DNA of 64,000 nt. Origin: Azorinus chamasolen. Its lineage: Eukaryota; Mollusca; Bivalvia; Cardiida; Solecurtidae. Shown one piece after another: positions 45,125 through 56,467 of the stretch. The stretch lies in contig OY755241.1 of NCBI GenBank assembly GCA_963576725.1, positions 1,240,001-1,304,000 on the forward strand, in the 5' to 3' direction. How positions within the stretch are numbered: the first letter of the stretch is position 1; the number at the start of each line of letters is the position of its first letter. Under the pieces are notes generated by a model. It was not told where the DNA came from, ran no database searches, and saw only the letters and a list, made by a program, of their open reading frames with translations. The translations under genes were made by a program, and so were the position numbers.

Positions 45125-46330
45125 TTGCCATTTCTCCATCAAACCCTAAAGAGTTACCACTACAGAGACATTACACCACAGGGCGGTTGTCAGACATTTC
45201 GCTACCCATACCATTTCGCTACAGTCATTTCGCTACCCACCGAGAAGTCATTTCGCTACCCTGATCATTTCGCTACCTGTACGTTTCGCTACCTATCGAA
45301 ATTAATAGGAAAACCAATATTGTTGCGGGGGTGGTTAGTGATTTGAGAGTCGAATTTATTAACACATAATAAATATCTATATTCAGATACCAAAACGAAT
45401 TACAGGAATATTGGAAAATAAAGTGTTATGTCAGAGGATGAATGATGTGTCTTAATTTTAGAAATACAGACCCTGTATAAATGTAATATGACACCGTTGT
45501 TTGGCCATTGTTTAGCAGGTCCACGTGACAATATTGTCCACTATAAGCCGATTAGATATGTGTATCGGTATGTGACACATGGACACGTGCTACATTCATT
45601 TTTTGCTTATTGCAGTTTTGCTCTTGTTCCATTGATATATAATATGACACTTGCATTACGATCAAATGAAAATACAATTTACTTTTTAACCCTTTCCCAC
45701 ATACAAACAGGTTTTAACTCATTTACCAACAGAGAAGATCCAGATCAGACGGCTCCTATATTATAGGATCAGCGTCTGCTCTGTTTGCTGATATAATAAG
45801 TTCTGATTCTTTTCTATTTGAAATGGCTACAATGTTTCGTCCATTTCATTATATCGATTTTGTCAAAATGTGAATGTTTCATTCGGATCCAAACTGTTTG
45901 CCTATGCTGCTACGCTCGGTATTTCAAATTGGAAAAGGTATCTTTTTCATCTGTTAAACTGTTATCGTCCAAATCAATTCAATCTGTGAATAAATCTGTG
46001 AATAACTATAATTAATTGGGTGACAGGATAGTGAAATGACTTCCCGTAAGGGTGCGAAATGACTAGCGAAATGGCCAGGGTAGCGAAATGGTCAAGGTAG
46101 CGAAACGCTGTGTAGCGAAACGTCCGTAAACCCACAGGGCTTGTTGGAGAAATAAAAGCTAATCTTGAAAATGTTTTAATTCATGCAACTTATCTGGGCC
46201 TTTGAAACACTAACTCGGAGAATTTCTCAACCAATCCCCATGTTATTACCACTCCTTCGAATCATCTCGAAGAGACCATTCTAAAGAGTGATCACAACAT
46301 AGGGTTGGGTGAAAAGAGCTATTGTTGAAA
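45125..46330 (+). repeat. H2 elements, one split by a nested element
   Basis: H2 left part TTTCTCCATCAAACCC at 45130 and tail TTGTTGGAGAAATAAAAGCT after 46141 flank the 0.95-kb element; another H2 follows at about 46228-46320. Confidence 0.75.
45185..46132. mobile_element. 0.95-kb element with sub-terminal TTTCGCTACC arrays
   Basis: Ends GGTTGTCAGACATTTCGCTA and, inverted, GGTTTACGGACGTTTCGCTA; 8-bp duplication CACAGGGC (45177-45184, 46133-46140). Six TTTCGCTAC motifs lie at the left end and at least four inverted ones at the right. The terminus GGTTTAYGGAC is shared with the 3.4-kb element. The interior holds T2/T5 pieces (45690-45990). Confidence 0.87.
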
Positions 46331-46379
46331 AAGTCTTTAATCATGCAATTATATGCTGTAAACAAAAATATCACTCATT

Positions 46380-46860
46380 TCCAAACAGTGAAGACCTAGA
46401 TCAGAGGGCTCTTATAGGAGCCCTTAATCAGGGTCTGCACTGCTTGCCAACATATACAAATATTCAGCAGGAAATTGTTGTTTAGTTGGTTTGCTTCCCT
46501 CAAAATTCTTATATGTAGGAAAGTCAGTAAACAAAGACTTTAACCTTTTCCCTAATAAGTACAGTAAAACCTCTCTAAACCAGAATTCTAGTACAGAAGA
46601 ATTTAGATACTTTTATGCAGGTGGCTGCTTAATGCAGGGTGAAAGTCATTCAGAAAGTTCCATTAAGCTGCCACCTGTCTCCAAGACCAATATTTATACT
46701 AAATTTTACGTCTGGTTTAGAGGGGTTTTACTGTATCATGTAATGACATCATGTAATGGTAAATGAATATAGGAATTTTGGCTTTGGCAGAAACTGTAGA
46801 ATCATGTATGAATCATTCTGTCTATTGATCAAATGTGAAATATTTCAAAAGCAAGGGACT
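46380..46860 (+). repeat. T3 MITEs split by A1
   Basis: T3 core at about 46395-46440; another T3 is interrupted by A1 (46562-46733). Confidence 0.75.
46562..46733. mobile_element. A1 MITE
   Basis: CAGTAAAACCTCTCTAAACC...GGTTTAGAGGGGTTTTACTG, TA-flanked. Confidence 0.88.
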
Positions 46861-46862
46861 GC

Positions 46863-47070
46863 TTAACCCATGTATCTTTAGACACAACCTCTACTGAAAA
46901 GGAGCATCTCCTAGGAAAAAGGACCATTTTGGAATTGTGCAGTTTTTAAACCATTTTGATAAATATAGCATTTGCCATAGCAAAATATAGCAAATGCTCT
47001 ATTTATCACAATGGTTTCAAACAACCCTTTCCCTCCTAGACTATTTTTTAGAAACAACCTCTTTGAAATT
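46863..47070 (+). repeat. T1 MITE abutting the exon 8 donor
   Basis: TTAACCCATGTATCTTTAGA...CTAGACTATTTTTTAG...CCTCTTTGAAATTTATTTTA; the palindrome is partly rearranged (CCATAGCAAAATATAGC). Confidence 0.75.
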
Positions 47071-47082
47071 TATTTTACTGAC

Positions 47083-47349
47083 CGATATAGAACAGAGAGG
47101 CAGTCCTGGTGTGTTTTCCTGCGGGGTTTACTGCCAGACATTCGTATAAGCCCGCATCCCCTCTCTGCATGCCTGTAATTATTAATCTGTTGCCTTGCAC
47201 TATAACACTATCATCAGATACCATCTTAGTGCCTCCCCTCAGCCAGTGGATCTCCGGTTTTGGAAAGCCCTCCGCAATACAGACCAGCTCTCTTGTAGCT
47301 CCAGCAACAAATGATGATTCCAGCGGGGTTACAGTGGCAACAGGCGCAA
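47083..47349 (-). CDS. HMCN1: Hemicentin-like exon 8: complete Ig3
   Basis: 267 nt; acceptor TTTTTTTAG, donor TCG|GTCAGT; phase 1 on both sides, so a symmetrical single-domain exon. Motifs: APVATVTPLESS, ELVCIAEGFPKPEIHWLRGG (Cys, GxPxP, Trp) and DAGLYECLAVNPAG. The donor lies about 15 bp from the end of a T1 MITE, so the 5' splice site borders transposon sequence. Confidence 0.96.
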
Positions 47350-47384
47350 CTAAAAAAAGAGACATTGCAATAGCAAATGCTTGT

Positions 47385-47756
47385 AACAGTGACCTTGACC
47401 CCCCAGAACCCTCCAACATATTCTAAACGCATGTTTCCATGCAAGCTATCTGTATACCAAGTTTGATCACAAGATGTCTTTCCTTCGAACAGTCATTATC
47501 AATGGCTATCTAAACACCAAATAGGTGACAATACATCTTTCCTAACTGAAGTGATCATGCCAATCAAACCACTTCTTTGCCTGCCTAATCATATACCCAA
47601 ACTGCTCCGATGCCAAATGACATACCCCAATCTGATAAAGATGATTTCTTCAAAAAGTACCACTTGAGCAGCATATCAACCATTCAGCTGATTAAGATAT
47701 TCTTGAAACTTTTTTACTTATTTATGCAATAATCCACCCATCATGAATAGTAATTC
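47385..47756 (+). repeat. Pearl-like fragment
   Basis: CAGTGACCTTGACCCCCC and GCAAGCTATCTGTATACCAA resemble the monomer of 8695-9600, followed by degenerate sequence. Confidence 0.45.
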
Positions 47757-48063
47757 AAATACATTTGAACTTCGATATCTCAAACTTCAAGGAACCATAC
47801 AAATTACTTCGAGATGGAAGAGGTTCGAGTCATGCAATTTCTAATCTGAACAATTTCTCAAGTTCACAGCTTAATGCAGGTCAAAAGTAATGCTGCTTCC
47901 AGCTGCATTAAACTGGCACATGAGTTTGTAGAGATGTGTAATGAAACATTCTAGAACAATTCTGCATTGTAAATTTTTGAAGAATCCAAGTTTTACTTCG
48001 AACTATTGGCAGTATCCCGAAGTTCAAGTTATCCGAGTTCGAGATATCAAAGTTCAGCTGTAT
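47757..48063. mobile_element. A3 MITE
   Basis: TTTGAACTTCGATATCTCAAA...GTTCGAGATATCAAAGTTCA; centre CAGCTTAATGCAGGTCAAAA, as in 11798-12077. Confidence 0.8.
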
Positions 48064-48164
48064 TGTAATAAAGATAACATTTCATTATCAACAGCTACAT
48101 CATAATTCAAATATATACCGATTTCCTGTAGAAGCAGTTTTGTATATATTGCATTTTATATTCC

Positions 48165-48600
48165 CTCATATATTGCCTTTTCACACCTTTGCAAACAGAG
48201 TAGACCCAGACCAGACAGCTGCAGCTGTAAGAGACTTCTGATCAAGGTCTGCTTTGTTTGCTTCTAGAATGATATAGATATTCTCGTCATGGCAATAAAG
48301 TTCATTCTTTTATATTTTTGGTTCTAGAAGAAATTCCATCGCTTATGGGAATTGTTTTGTATGTCTTGAGTATTTATCCAGTAAAGGGTTTAACCCTTAA
48401 CTCTATGAATATTCATGTTAGACATACTAATCATGAATCCTTTATTATGTTAACACAGGAAATGATTGACCATGGTAGAAATAGCAAAATTAAATACACA
48501 AAATTTCATAAGCAAACATCGCAGACCCTGATCAAATGGCTACTATAGGAACCATCTGATCTTGGTCTTCTCTGTTTGCAAAGGCGTGAATGACATATAC
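48165..48600 (+). repeat. T3 MITEs up to the exon 7 donor
   Basis: Two T3 copies (cores near 48215 and 48535). The second ends at about 48590, immediately beside the donor. Confidence 0.75.
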
Positions 48601-48692
48601 CTTGCACTCTGACATAGGCGTGCTGCTCATTTTTGCCTCCCTCGTTGGCTGCCACACATGTGTACCTCCCCTCATCTCCCCTCCTGACACTC
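48601..48692 (-). CDS. HMCN1: Hemicentin-like exon 7: second half of Ig2
   Basis: 92 nt; acceptor ATTCCAG, donor AAG|GTATAT; phase 2 in, phase 1 out. It encodes SVRRGDEGRYTCVAANEGG, with the D-x-G-x-Y-x-C signature of the F strand, then HAYVRVQ. It is the second-smallest internal exon here and is recognised by frame continuity from exon 6 to exon 8. Confidence 0.92.
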
Positions 48693-48730
48693 CTGGAATA
48701 AAAAGCAAGTCAGGACTACTGTTAACATTT

Positions 48731-49315
48731 CTTAATCCATTCCCTCATATTTATGCCATTTGCACCTCAGTAGAAGTCAATTTTTTAAATCATTGTGATA
48801 AATAGAGCATTTGCACTACATTAGCAAATGCTCTATTTATCACAATGGTCTCAAAACTAATTTCCTTTTTTCTAGTAAATGCTCCTTTTCAGTAGAATTA
48901 ATCAAAGAGGTTGAGTCTAAAAATAGCTTGTGAAGGAAGGGTTATCCATTTATTTTAATATTCATGTAAGAAACAATGACATCATGAATATTTATTTTGA
49001 TTTTTTATTAACAGCATATAACACAGTGATGATTTTGCCATTGCAAAAATTTAGTCATAACATTTTCAAGCGACTTCTTTGCTATGGCAAAACAGTATCA
49101 TGTTATAAACAAACAGAGAAGACCCTGAAAGAACTAATGACATCATGAATACATATTGTTTGGCTTTGGGAAAATCTATAGAAACAGATCTAAGTAACTT
49201 CATAATCCAACAAAGCAGACCAAGATCAGATGGCTCCTATAGGAGCCATCTGATCTGGTCTACTTTGCTTGTAAAGGCATGAAAGGGCATTTACATGAAG
49301 GAAAGGTTTAGCATA
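48731..49315 (+). repeat. T1 and T3 MITEs
   Basis: T1 48731-48943 (centre GCACTACATTAGC); T3 copies with cores near 49120 (deleted) and 49215-49265. Confidence 0.78.
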
Positions 49316-49327
49316 TTCTTCACTCAC

Positions 49328-49511
49328 CTTATAAGCAGGGAACCATTGTTGAAGTCTATAAACTTTGGGCTGCTTCTCAGCTTGTCACGGTAGCCATCGC
49401 TGTACCATGAGACATTGAATTCCACAGTACTGAACACATGGCAGGTAAGCAGGGCATCTTGCCCAGGTAGCACTGATATGTTCTGAGGTACGGTGATATG
49501 TGGTGGAGGAT
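49328..49511 (-). CDS. HMCN1: Hemicentin-like exon 6: first half of Ig2
   Basis: 184 nt; acceptor TTTGCAG, donor AAG|GTGAGT; phase 1 in, phase 2 out. It starts DPPPHITVPQNIS, has the first Cys in ALLTCHVFS and Trp in FNVSWYSDG, and stops inside the E strand (NGSLLI). DPPPxI-VP is the usual start of hemicentin Ig2. Confidence 0.95.
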
Positions 49512-49589
49512 CTGCAAACAACAAGGTTGTATGGTAAACCAGACGTCTAATCCGAATGTTCAAATTTGTATCGATGAGTATTTTAGACA

Positions 49590-49710
49590 AGTAGCAGCTT
49601 AATGCAGGGTGAAAGTCATATAGATAGATCCCTAAAAGCCACCTAGCTAAAAGTATCTATTTTTTAAAATTCTTTTCTGCTAAAATTCAAGTTTATAGAT
49701 GTTTTACTGT
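49590..49710. repeat. A1 fragment
   Basis: AGCAGCTTAATGCAGGGTGA hairpin half, then TTTTCTGCTAAAATTC...GATGTTTTACTGTA; the left TIR is missing. Confidence 0.65.
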
Positions 49711-49865
49711 ACCAATAAAATTACCGTCTCTTTTTAGGTCAGAGACTACTAAATCTTTTCCCATAGGCATCCATTATAACATTTATACTCTCTTTCCTAA
49801 ATCTCATTGACCTTTGACATAAACCTCCATTGAAAGACTTATCCAAGCTCAAATATGCAGTCAAT

Positions 49866-50092
49866 TAAATCTTTCCTTCATGTAAAAGTGTTTTCACGCA
49901 AACAGAGTAGACCCAGATCGGACAGTTTGATCAGGGTCTGCTCTGTTTGCTAAAGGAATTTGAAAGATCTGTTTCTTTACTTTCTGAAATGGCTACATTG
50001 CTCCACCTTCCAAATTTCACCATAACTATTTTGGCCATGAATATTCAGTAGGTACTGAAATTTGGAATAAACACAGAACAGGAAAATGGTTA
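49866..50092 (+). repeat. T2 MITE
   Basis: TTAAATCTTTCCTTCATGTA...TGAATATTCAGTAGGTACTG...GGAAAATGGTTA; core partly deleted. Confidence 0.75.
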
Positions 50093-50309
50093 CCTGATGT
50101 TTTAAGCTATACAGTGACAAAATGGGCAACTCTTTTTTTGCATTATATCGCCTGTTAGTTCCCTGAAATTTCAATTATCTCAATTTAACTTATAAACTCA
50201 GTCCTATGACAGTTGCTCATTAAATAAAGATTGAGATATGATAGAAATATGTTCAACTCAAATTGTGATTTACAACCAATCAGGACTCCCAAGATTTAAA
50301 CACAAGTTA

Positions 50310-50960
50310 TAGATTCTAAAGAGTGGTCACATTAAAGGGTTTAGTGGAGAATTAAAGGAGTTATTCTTGAAAATGTTGAAATTTACGCATGTTTTCCGGA
50401 CCTCTGCAAAAGTGTAATGAAAAATAAAAGAGATGGAAAAGCCACAGACAAATTTGATTCCAAGGTGTCTATCAGGCTTCACTGGAGATGGAAACAAAAG
50501 CACCACCTGTGGTTGCCAACACTCGTGCGTTGTACTGTAGCCCATGTGACAATGAACAAGTGTGTGAAGTTTCACAAGATTTGCATGAACAGTAAAGACG
50601 TACTAGCCAACGTTAAAGTTTCCTTAACCCTTTCCCTCATATAAACGTGTTTTCACGCATTTGCAAACAGAGAAGACCAAGATCAGACGGCTCCTAGAGG
50701 AGCCGTCTGATCTGGGTCTACTCTGTTTGCTAATAGAATTTGATAGATCTGTTTATTTACTTCCTAAAATGTCTACAATGCTCCACCTTCCATATTTCTT
50801 TATAACTATTTTGTTAATGAATATTCAGTAGGTATTGAAATTTGGCCTAAATACAGAACAGGGAAAGGGTTAAGACAACAACGAGGGTACATGACAACAA
50901 CTTGGACGCTCGAGTTACAACAGCTCGTATTTTTTTCTTTGAAAAATAGATGAGCAAAAA
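50310..50960 (+). repeat. H2 half and dispersed repeat split by T2
   Basis: H2 right half (50310-50375), then a repeat with GTGTGAAGTTTCACAAG that is interrupted by T2 at 50624-50873 (TTAA at both ends) and continues ACAACAACGAGGGTACATGA. Confidence 0.7.
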
Positions 50961-51055
50961 AATGCTACAAACAATGGTCCATAAGAAACATTTGTTGCAA
51001 TCATGGCTGTAATAAAGTATCAAATCTCTTACTGTCTACAGCCCTGTGTACTTAC

Positions 51056-51177
51056 CGCTTACGTCAAGGAAGGTTGGAACCTTGGATGTTCCCATCTCAT
51101 TTTGTGCTTCACAGAAATACATTCCCTCAGAGTGCTGGTTGGCCCCAGGAATTTCAAAGGTGGCATTCACAGACTCT
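51056..51177 (-). CDS. HMCN1: Hemicentin-like exon 5: second half of Ig1
   Basis: 122 nt; acceptor CTTACAG, donor GCG|GTAAGT; phase 2 in, phase 1 out. It encodes ESVNATFEIPG, then SEGMYFCEAQNEMG with the second Ig cysteine, and closes with the G strand (FLDVS). Too short for naive ORF calling; supported by the splice borders and by the unbroken frame between exons 4 and 6. Confidence 0.92.
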
Positions 51178-51369
51178 CTGTAAGCATTATAACTATTTTA
51201 ACCCAATTTATATTTCATGCAAAAAATTATGACTTAATGAATATTCATTAACCCTTTCCTCCTTGAATATTCATATAAGAAACAAGCAAATTCATAGAAT
51301 AGATATCCCCTGCCAAAGTATTACCTTGTAAAATGGCAAACAATACTGGGGAGGGGGGAACTTTAGTTA

Positions 51370-51890
51370 ATCAATTTTAAAACAAGAGGGCTATGATAGC
51401 CCCGTATTGCTTGCCTTTGATGCATACCAAAACCTGAAATAGATATTTTGATAAACTTTATGAATATTGGGCTAAATTACTGCTTTAATAATAGTGTGCA
51501 TGCATGTTTTGATACTGAATGAGCCATAGCAAGGAGAAATGTGCCTTATTGTATTATTACATATCCGATTGGGTGTTGCATTGGTGACGCAGTTGCTGAT
51601 CTGTTTCTGAATTGTTTGAATCATGATAAGGCCTATTTTATCTTGACACTGCTTGAATATGAAAGCTGTATAAAGCATATTCAAGTACTTAATGCAAAAC
51701 AGTATTGAATGCAATATAGTATCCCTCAGTCTTCAGCAGGGAATAAGGACAATAAATATATCATTTTTGTGTATCAAGGGAGAATAACTCTTAAACACCA
51801 CATGCCATCTGAAAAAGTAATACATGGGAACAATGCCATGGCGATAACAAATATTCATGTTGAGTTTCATTGAATTCTGTCAATCAGTTA
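51370..51890 (+). repeat. Dispersed repeat starting ACAAGAGGGCTATGATAGCC
   Basis: Opens with a short hairpin GGGCTATGATAGCCC; no coding signal. I associate this opening with dispersed bivalve repeats, from memory only. Confidence 0.4.
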
Positions 51891-51892
51891 AT

Positions 51893-52048
51893 ACATAGCA
51901 TTGGATGGAGCAAGTGCTCTATTTATCACAAAGGTTTCAATACTATACAATTCAAACATTTTCCTTTTCTCTAGTTAATGCTCCTTTTCGGTAGATTTAT
52001 TCAAAGAGGTTGGATCTAAAAATAGCCTATGAAGGAATGGGTTAAAAC
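51893..52048 (+). repeat. T1 MITE, left half missing
   Basis: CAAGTGCTCTATTTATCACA followed by the normal right arm and GGAATGGGTTAA. Confidence 0.8.
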
Positions 52049-52081
52049 AGGTTCCACTGTATTTGTAATTGTAATGCTTAC

Positions 52082-52299
52082 TGGAAATGTTGGTCTGGAC
52101 CTAGCAGAATGTCTTCTTTATACCAGCGAACATCAACCGGAATGAGGCTGTTCACACGACACACCAGTTCTGCAGTCTGGCTAAAGTAACCCTTAGTGAT
52201 TTCTTTCATATACACACTGGGCTTTCCGGGAATAACGCGGTTGATGGCTGTGGGTGTGAGTCGCTGAATCTTGTAGCCTTTCTCGTCAGTTCCTGTCAG
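52082..52299 (-). CDS. HMCN1: Hemicentin-like exon 4: end of linker and first half of Ig1
   Basis: 218 nt; acceptor TTTTAG, donor CCA|GTAAGC; phase 0 in, phase 2 out. It starts LTGTDEKGYKIQRL, finishing the pre-Ig segment, then enters Ig1: PGKPSVYM, first Cys in ELVCRVNS, and core Trp in VRWYKED. The intron falls after the C-D strand region (LLGPDQHF). A truncated T1 MITE ends about 33 bp beyond the donor. Confidence 0.95.
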
Positions 52300-52484
52300 C
52301 TAAAACAGACACTAAAGGTAAGGGCATCTGGAACAACTAATTGTCATATAAAGATTCAAATGTAAATTCTTGATAAATTAATGTGATAAAGTAATACGAT
52401 AAACTGAGAAGTATTCATGGAGTGTATGCCAAAACCTCCCTGGGCAAAAGACCTCTCAGTAGACATTGAATCATATAGACAAAG

Positions 52485-53020
52485 CCCCCTGGTGATTTCT
52501 GCAAGATGGACAAAAGCACAGGGGGCCATTTTGTGGGTCTAGATGGTCTAAAAAGTAAACAAATTGATTGGGTCGATTTAGTGTTATATTATACACAAGG
52601 GTTCCAACTCCCTATTCGCCGATTTCTCGACCGGTTCGAAATAATGCCCGGTTTCTGAGAGCCAAGATGGAAAACCACTAATGTTTGGTACAACTGTGAA
52701 GCTTGGACATTGTACTTTTCAAATAATTTAACTTGATACATTCCGACTAAGCCGTAGTCAGTGCCTACGTGACATTCCTACAAAATACTCTGATTTGACT
52801 TCACGGTCATACCAAACATTAGTGTTTATTCCATCTTGGCTCTCCAAAACCAGGCGTTATTTCGAACTGGTTGAAAAAATCGGGAAATTGGGAGTTAAAA
52901 CCCTTGTATATAATATAACACTAAATCCACCCAATCAATTTCATTTTTTTTTAGACCATCTAGACCCACAAAATGGCCCCCTGTGGACAAAAGCCCCTTG
53001 ATGATTTTTGTAGGATCACT
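52485..53020 (+). repeat. Foldback element with ~200-bp arms
   Basis: Left arm 52495-52695 (GGGGGCCATTTTGTGGGTCT; GAGAGCCAAGATGGAA) and right arm about 52795-52985 are inverted copies separated by about 100 bp. Arms are diverged by a few substitutions and small indels. Confidence 0.85.
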
Positions 53021-53149
53021 GACACAAATGTTTACTCACTAAGGAGCTTTGGTATTCATACTACAAATACCGTCAATGGGTTTTTGTCCACCCCTCAATT
53101 CCATAAGTGGTTTTTGTCCACATGGCCAAATGTTAGCTTTTGCCCTGCT

Positions 53150-53870
53150 CCTCTATTCATGGGATTACAGGAACCATCTGATCAGGGTCTGCTCTATTTG
53201 CTAATGGAATTTGACAGATCTGCTTCTTTAGTTTCTAAAATGGCTACATTGTTCCATCTTCCATATCTAATTATAACTATTTTGTCCATGAATTTTGTCC
53301 ATGAATATTCAGTAGGTATTGAACTTTCGAATAAATAATAGAACAGGGAAATGGTTAATTAGCCCTTTGCCTATTGAATATTCATGTAAGAAAAAATGAT
53401 TGTATGAACAGTAATTAGACAATTTTTTAACAGCATTATTAACAGAACTCCAGATAAGATGCGTGAATCATGACATTTTCATGAACAACTCCATTATTTC
53501 TCCACCAAACCCTATACTGTGGCCACTCTTTAGAATCGTGTCTTCGAGACGATTCTAAAGAGTGGTACCGGTGGAGAAATGACAATTTTAGTATTTGGGT
53601 ATACACCTTTATCTGTAGGTCTGATTCTATAACAGAAGAAACTGTAGCTTATCTGTAGCTCTGAAGCATTATTAACAAGGAACCTTTCACTATGGCAGAC
53701 ACTATAGAACCAGATCTATATTATTTCATAAGTAAACAGAGCAGATTCTGATCAAATTGCTCCTATAGGAGCCATCGGATCTCGGTCTTCTCTGTTAGCC
53801 AAGTGTGAAAAAGCCTTTAGCTGCTAGATAAATATTGTCTGAGAGGATTATTGTGTGCTTCATGTTTCGA
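53150..53870 (+). repeat. T2 half, H2 and T3 MITEs
   Basis: T2 right half to about 53356; H2 53495-53580 (CTTCGAG centre); T3 core at about 53740-53790. Confidence 0.75.
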
Positions 53871-53894
53871 AGTCAAGATTCCATTTTTAAAATT

Positions 53895-54570
53895 CAGTGT
53901 TTACCTTTTCCCTCATACTGACACCTTTTGACACCCCTGTAAATCACTTCTTGAAACCATTGTGATAAAGAGAGCATTTGCTATGTTGCAAGTGCTCTAT
54001 TTATCACATTGGTTTCAAAACTACACAATCCTAAAAGTTTCCTTTTCTCAAGTAAATGCTCCTTTCTGGTAGATTTATTCAAAGAGGTTGAATCTAAAAA
54101 TAGCCTATGAGGTAATGGGTTAAGAATGTTATAAACCGTTTACTCCATATTTATGCCTTTGCAAGACAAAGTAGACCCAGATCAGATGACTCCTGTAGGA
54201 GCCCATGTCCTTGGGGGGTTTGCTCTGGTTGTTTATGGAATTGTATAGATCTGATTCTACAGTTTCTCCCAAGACGAAAAATTCCTGTGCTCACATGCCA
54301 TGAATAAAATTCATGATGTCATCATTTCTTTTCTTAATATTCATTGATTGTAGGATTAACATATTCCCTCATATTGACGCCTTTTGACGCCTCTGTAAAC
54401 AGCACTTTCTGAAAGCATTGGAGCAAATGGTCAAAATGGTTTCAACACTACACAATTTTAAAATTTTCTTTTCCTCTAGTTAGTGCTCCTTTTCAGTAGA
54501 TATATTCAAAGAGGTAGGATCCGGTACCACTCTTTAGAATCTAAAAATAACCTATGAGGTAATGGGTTAA
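53895..54570 (+). repeat. T1, T3 and T1 MITEs
   Basis: T1 about 53905-54122, T3 about 54123-54357, T1 about 54357-54570. In the last copy CCGGTACCACTCTTTAGAATC, an H2-type piece, is inserted in the right arm. Confidence 0.78.
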
Positions 54571-54694
54571 CCGTTAATCAACTGTACAAAGTGGTGAAGA
54601 GAGATTATTTTTCCGAATTGAATTTGATTCAGCAGCATGTACTGTTCTCATTTCATTGTATTTTTTCAAGTTCTACATATTGGCAGTTATGTAC

Positions 54695-54879
54695 CTTGAT
54701 ATAGAAGAATTTTTCAGGAGGAATAAATGACGGCAGTCTTAAGATATTTGGTAACTTCTCATCCCTGGTTATTGGGTACTCCCCAAGTGATTGACCCTGT
54801 AAGTCTATGACCTCCATGAGTGAGAACCCTGCTGGTGGATCCAGATCAGTCACATTGATCATCATGTATGTTGGAATAC
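54695..54879 (-). CDS. HMCN1: Hemicentin-like exon 3: post-VWA region
   Basis: 185 nt; enters in phase 1 (acceptor TGCCAG) and leaves in phase 0 (donor AAG|GTACAT). With the last base of exon 2 it opens GIPTYMMINVTDLDPP and ends PPEKFFYIK. Both motifs are characteristic of the hemicentin segment before the first Ig domain. The 8.4 kb intron upstream contains a PIF/Harbinger-like element and two pearl-like arrays. Confidence 0.95.
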
Positions 54880-55139
54880 CTGGCACAAGCAAAAACAAAA
54901 CAAATAAGCATAGTGTTAGACCTTATCCTTCTGTAATGATAATTTTTTGCCGCAATATCACAATTTTCGCTCATTTATTTCGCCAAAATCACATGAAAAA
55001 TGCTGCAATGGGAAAAAATATCACACTCCAAATTCGAAGTCACTGACAAGCAAATGTGCACATTGTTGCCTTTTAGTTTTTGCCTATTATTGATCCTAAC
55101 ACCTGGGCGCTTGGTACAGAGGTCCAGACAAGATGCGTA

Positions 55140-55670
55140 ATTTAAATCATTTTCAGCAATAACTTCTTCATTTCTCCACTAAACCCTATGTTGTGATATC
55201 GTGAATATTTTCGATTTATTAGATTCATTCTAAGCCTTTCCCTGTTCTATGTTTATTTCAAATTTCAATACCTAATGAATATTCATTAACAAAATAGTTA
55301 TAAACAAATATACAATGTGGAACACTGTAGACATTTTAGAAAGCAAAGAAATAGATCTATCAAATTGTATTAGCAAACAGAGTAGACCCTGATCAGACGG
55401 CTCCTACAGGAGCCGTCTGATCTGGGTCTACTCTGTTTGCAAATGTGTGAAAACACGTTTTTATGAGGGAAAGGGTTAAGAATGGCATGTGAACACATTT
55501 TAGCTCAGGCAGAAACTCCAGAATCTGAACTGTATTACTATTATACCATAAACAAACAGAGCAGACCCTGATCAGATGGCTCAGGACTATAGGAGCTGTC
55601 TGATCTGGGTCTGCTCTGTTTGCAAAGGCATGAAAAGGTGTTAATATGAATTTAATAGTTAACAGTTATA
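55140..55670 (+). repeat. H2 half, T2 and T3 MITEs
   Basis: H2 left half CTCCACTAAACCC (55175); T2 55231-55479 with core GATCAGACGGCTCCTACAGG; T3 core at about 55570-55620. Confidence 0.82.
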
Positions 55671-56467
55671 TGTCAAGTTTTCATAGGGAATGACTAAGGG
55701 CTGTTCCAGGAAAAAAGGCCTGGGGGGGTAGGAACACCAGCCAAAAATAGGGGTACCACCAACACAATTTTATTTTTTTTACCCCCCCCCCCCCCCAAAC
55801 AAGAGAATTAAGATAGGTCAGATACCCACAACCACTAGATTTATATTTAACTTGCCACCCACCACCAAGAAAACTGAAATTTCCGATTCAATAGTACTTT
55901 CTAGATTTCTTTACCACTCAAAGCGTGACAAGTTTTACTATGAATGTGCTGAAATTTTTATGTATAGGTTAGACCATGGTTGAGCGTGACTAAACAATAT
56001 AGTTTGAGGGGGCGTAGCCCCCGAGAACTATGTCGTTTAGTCGCGCTCAGCCATTGGCTAACCTATTTAGCACTAGCTTAATTGGGCTCGAGGAAAAACA
56101 AGAAATAAACGTCATCAAATTCGCAATTTCACATCATCGGGCGCGTGCCATTTTCCCTCACTTCTCTTCGCACAAGATTGAAAACAATGATTGCGCCTGA
56201 ATCCATTAATATTTTGGAAGAAGAGGAAGGAAAAACGACAAAGCTGGAAATTTAAAGGCAAGATTTTAAAATTGTGTACAATTAAATATTCAATGATAAT
56301 TTCAATTTCAATATGATGCATTTGAAATAAAAGTTACTATTAAATATTGAATTAATTCGATTTAGATATAGATCTAGATCATTTTATTAAGATTTTTATT
56401 ATCTTATTTTGTTTATTTTTTAATAAAGATTGTTTTCAACTTTTCATGCATTGATTAGATTGTATAC

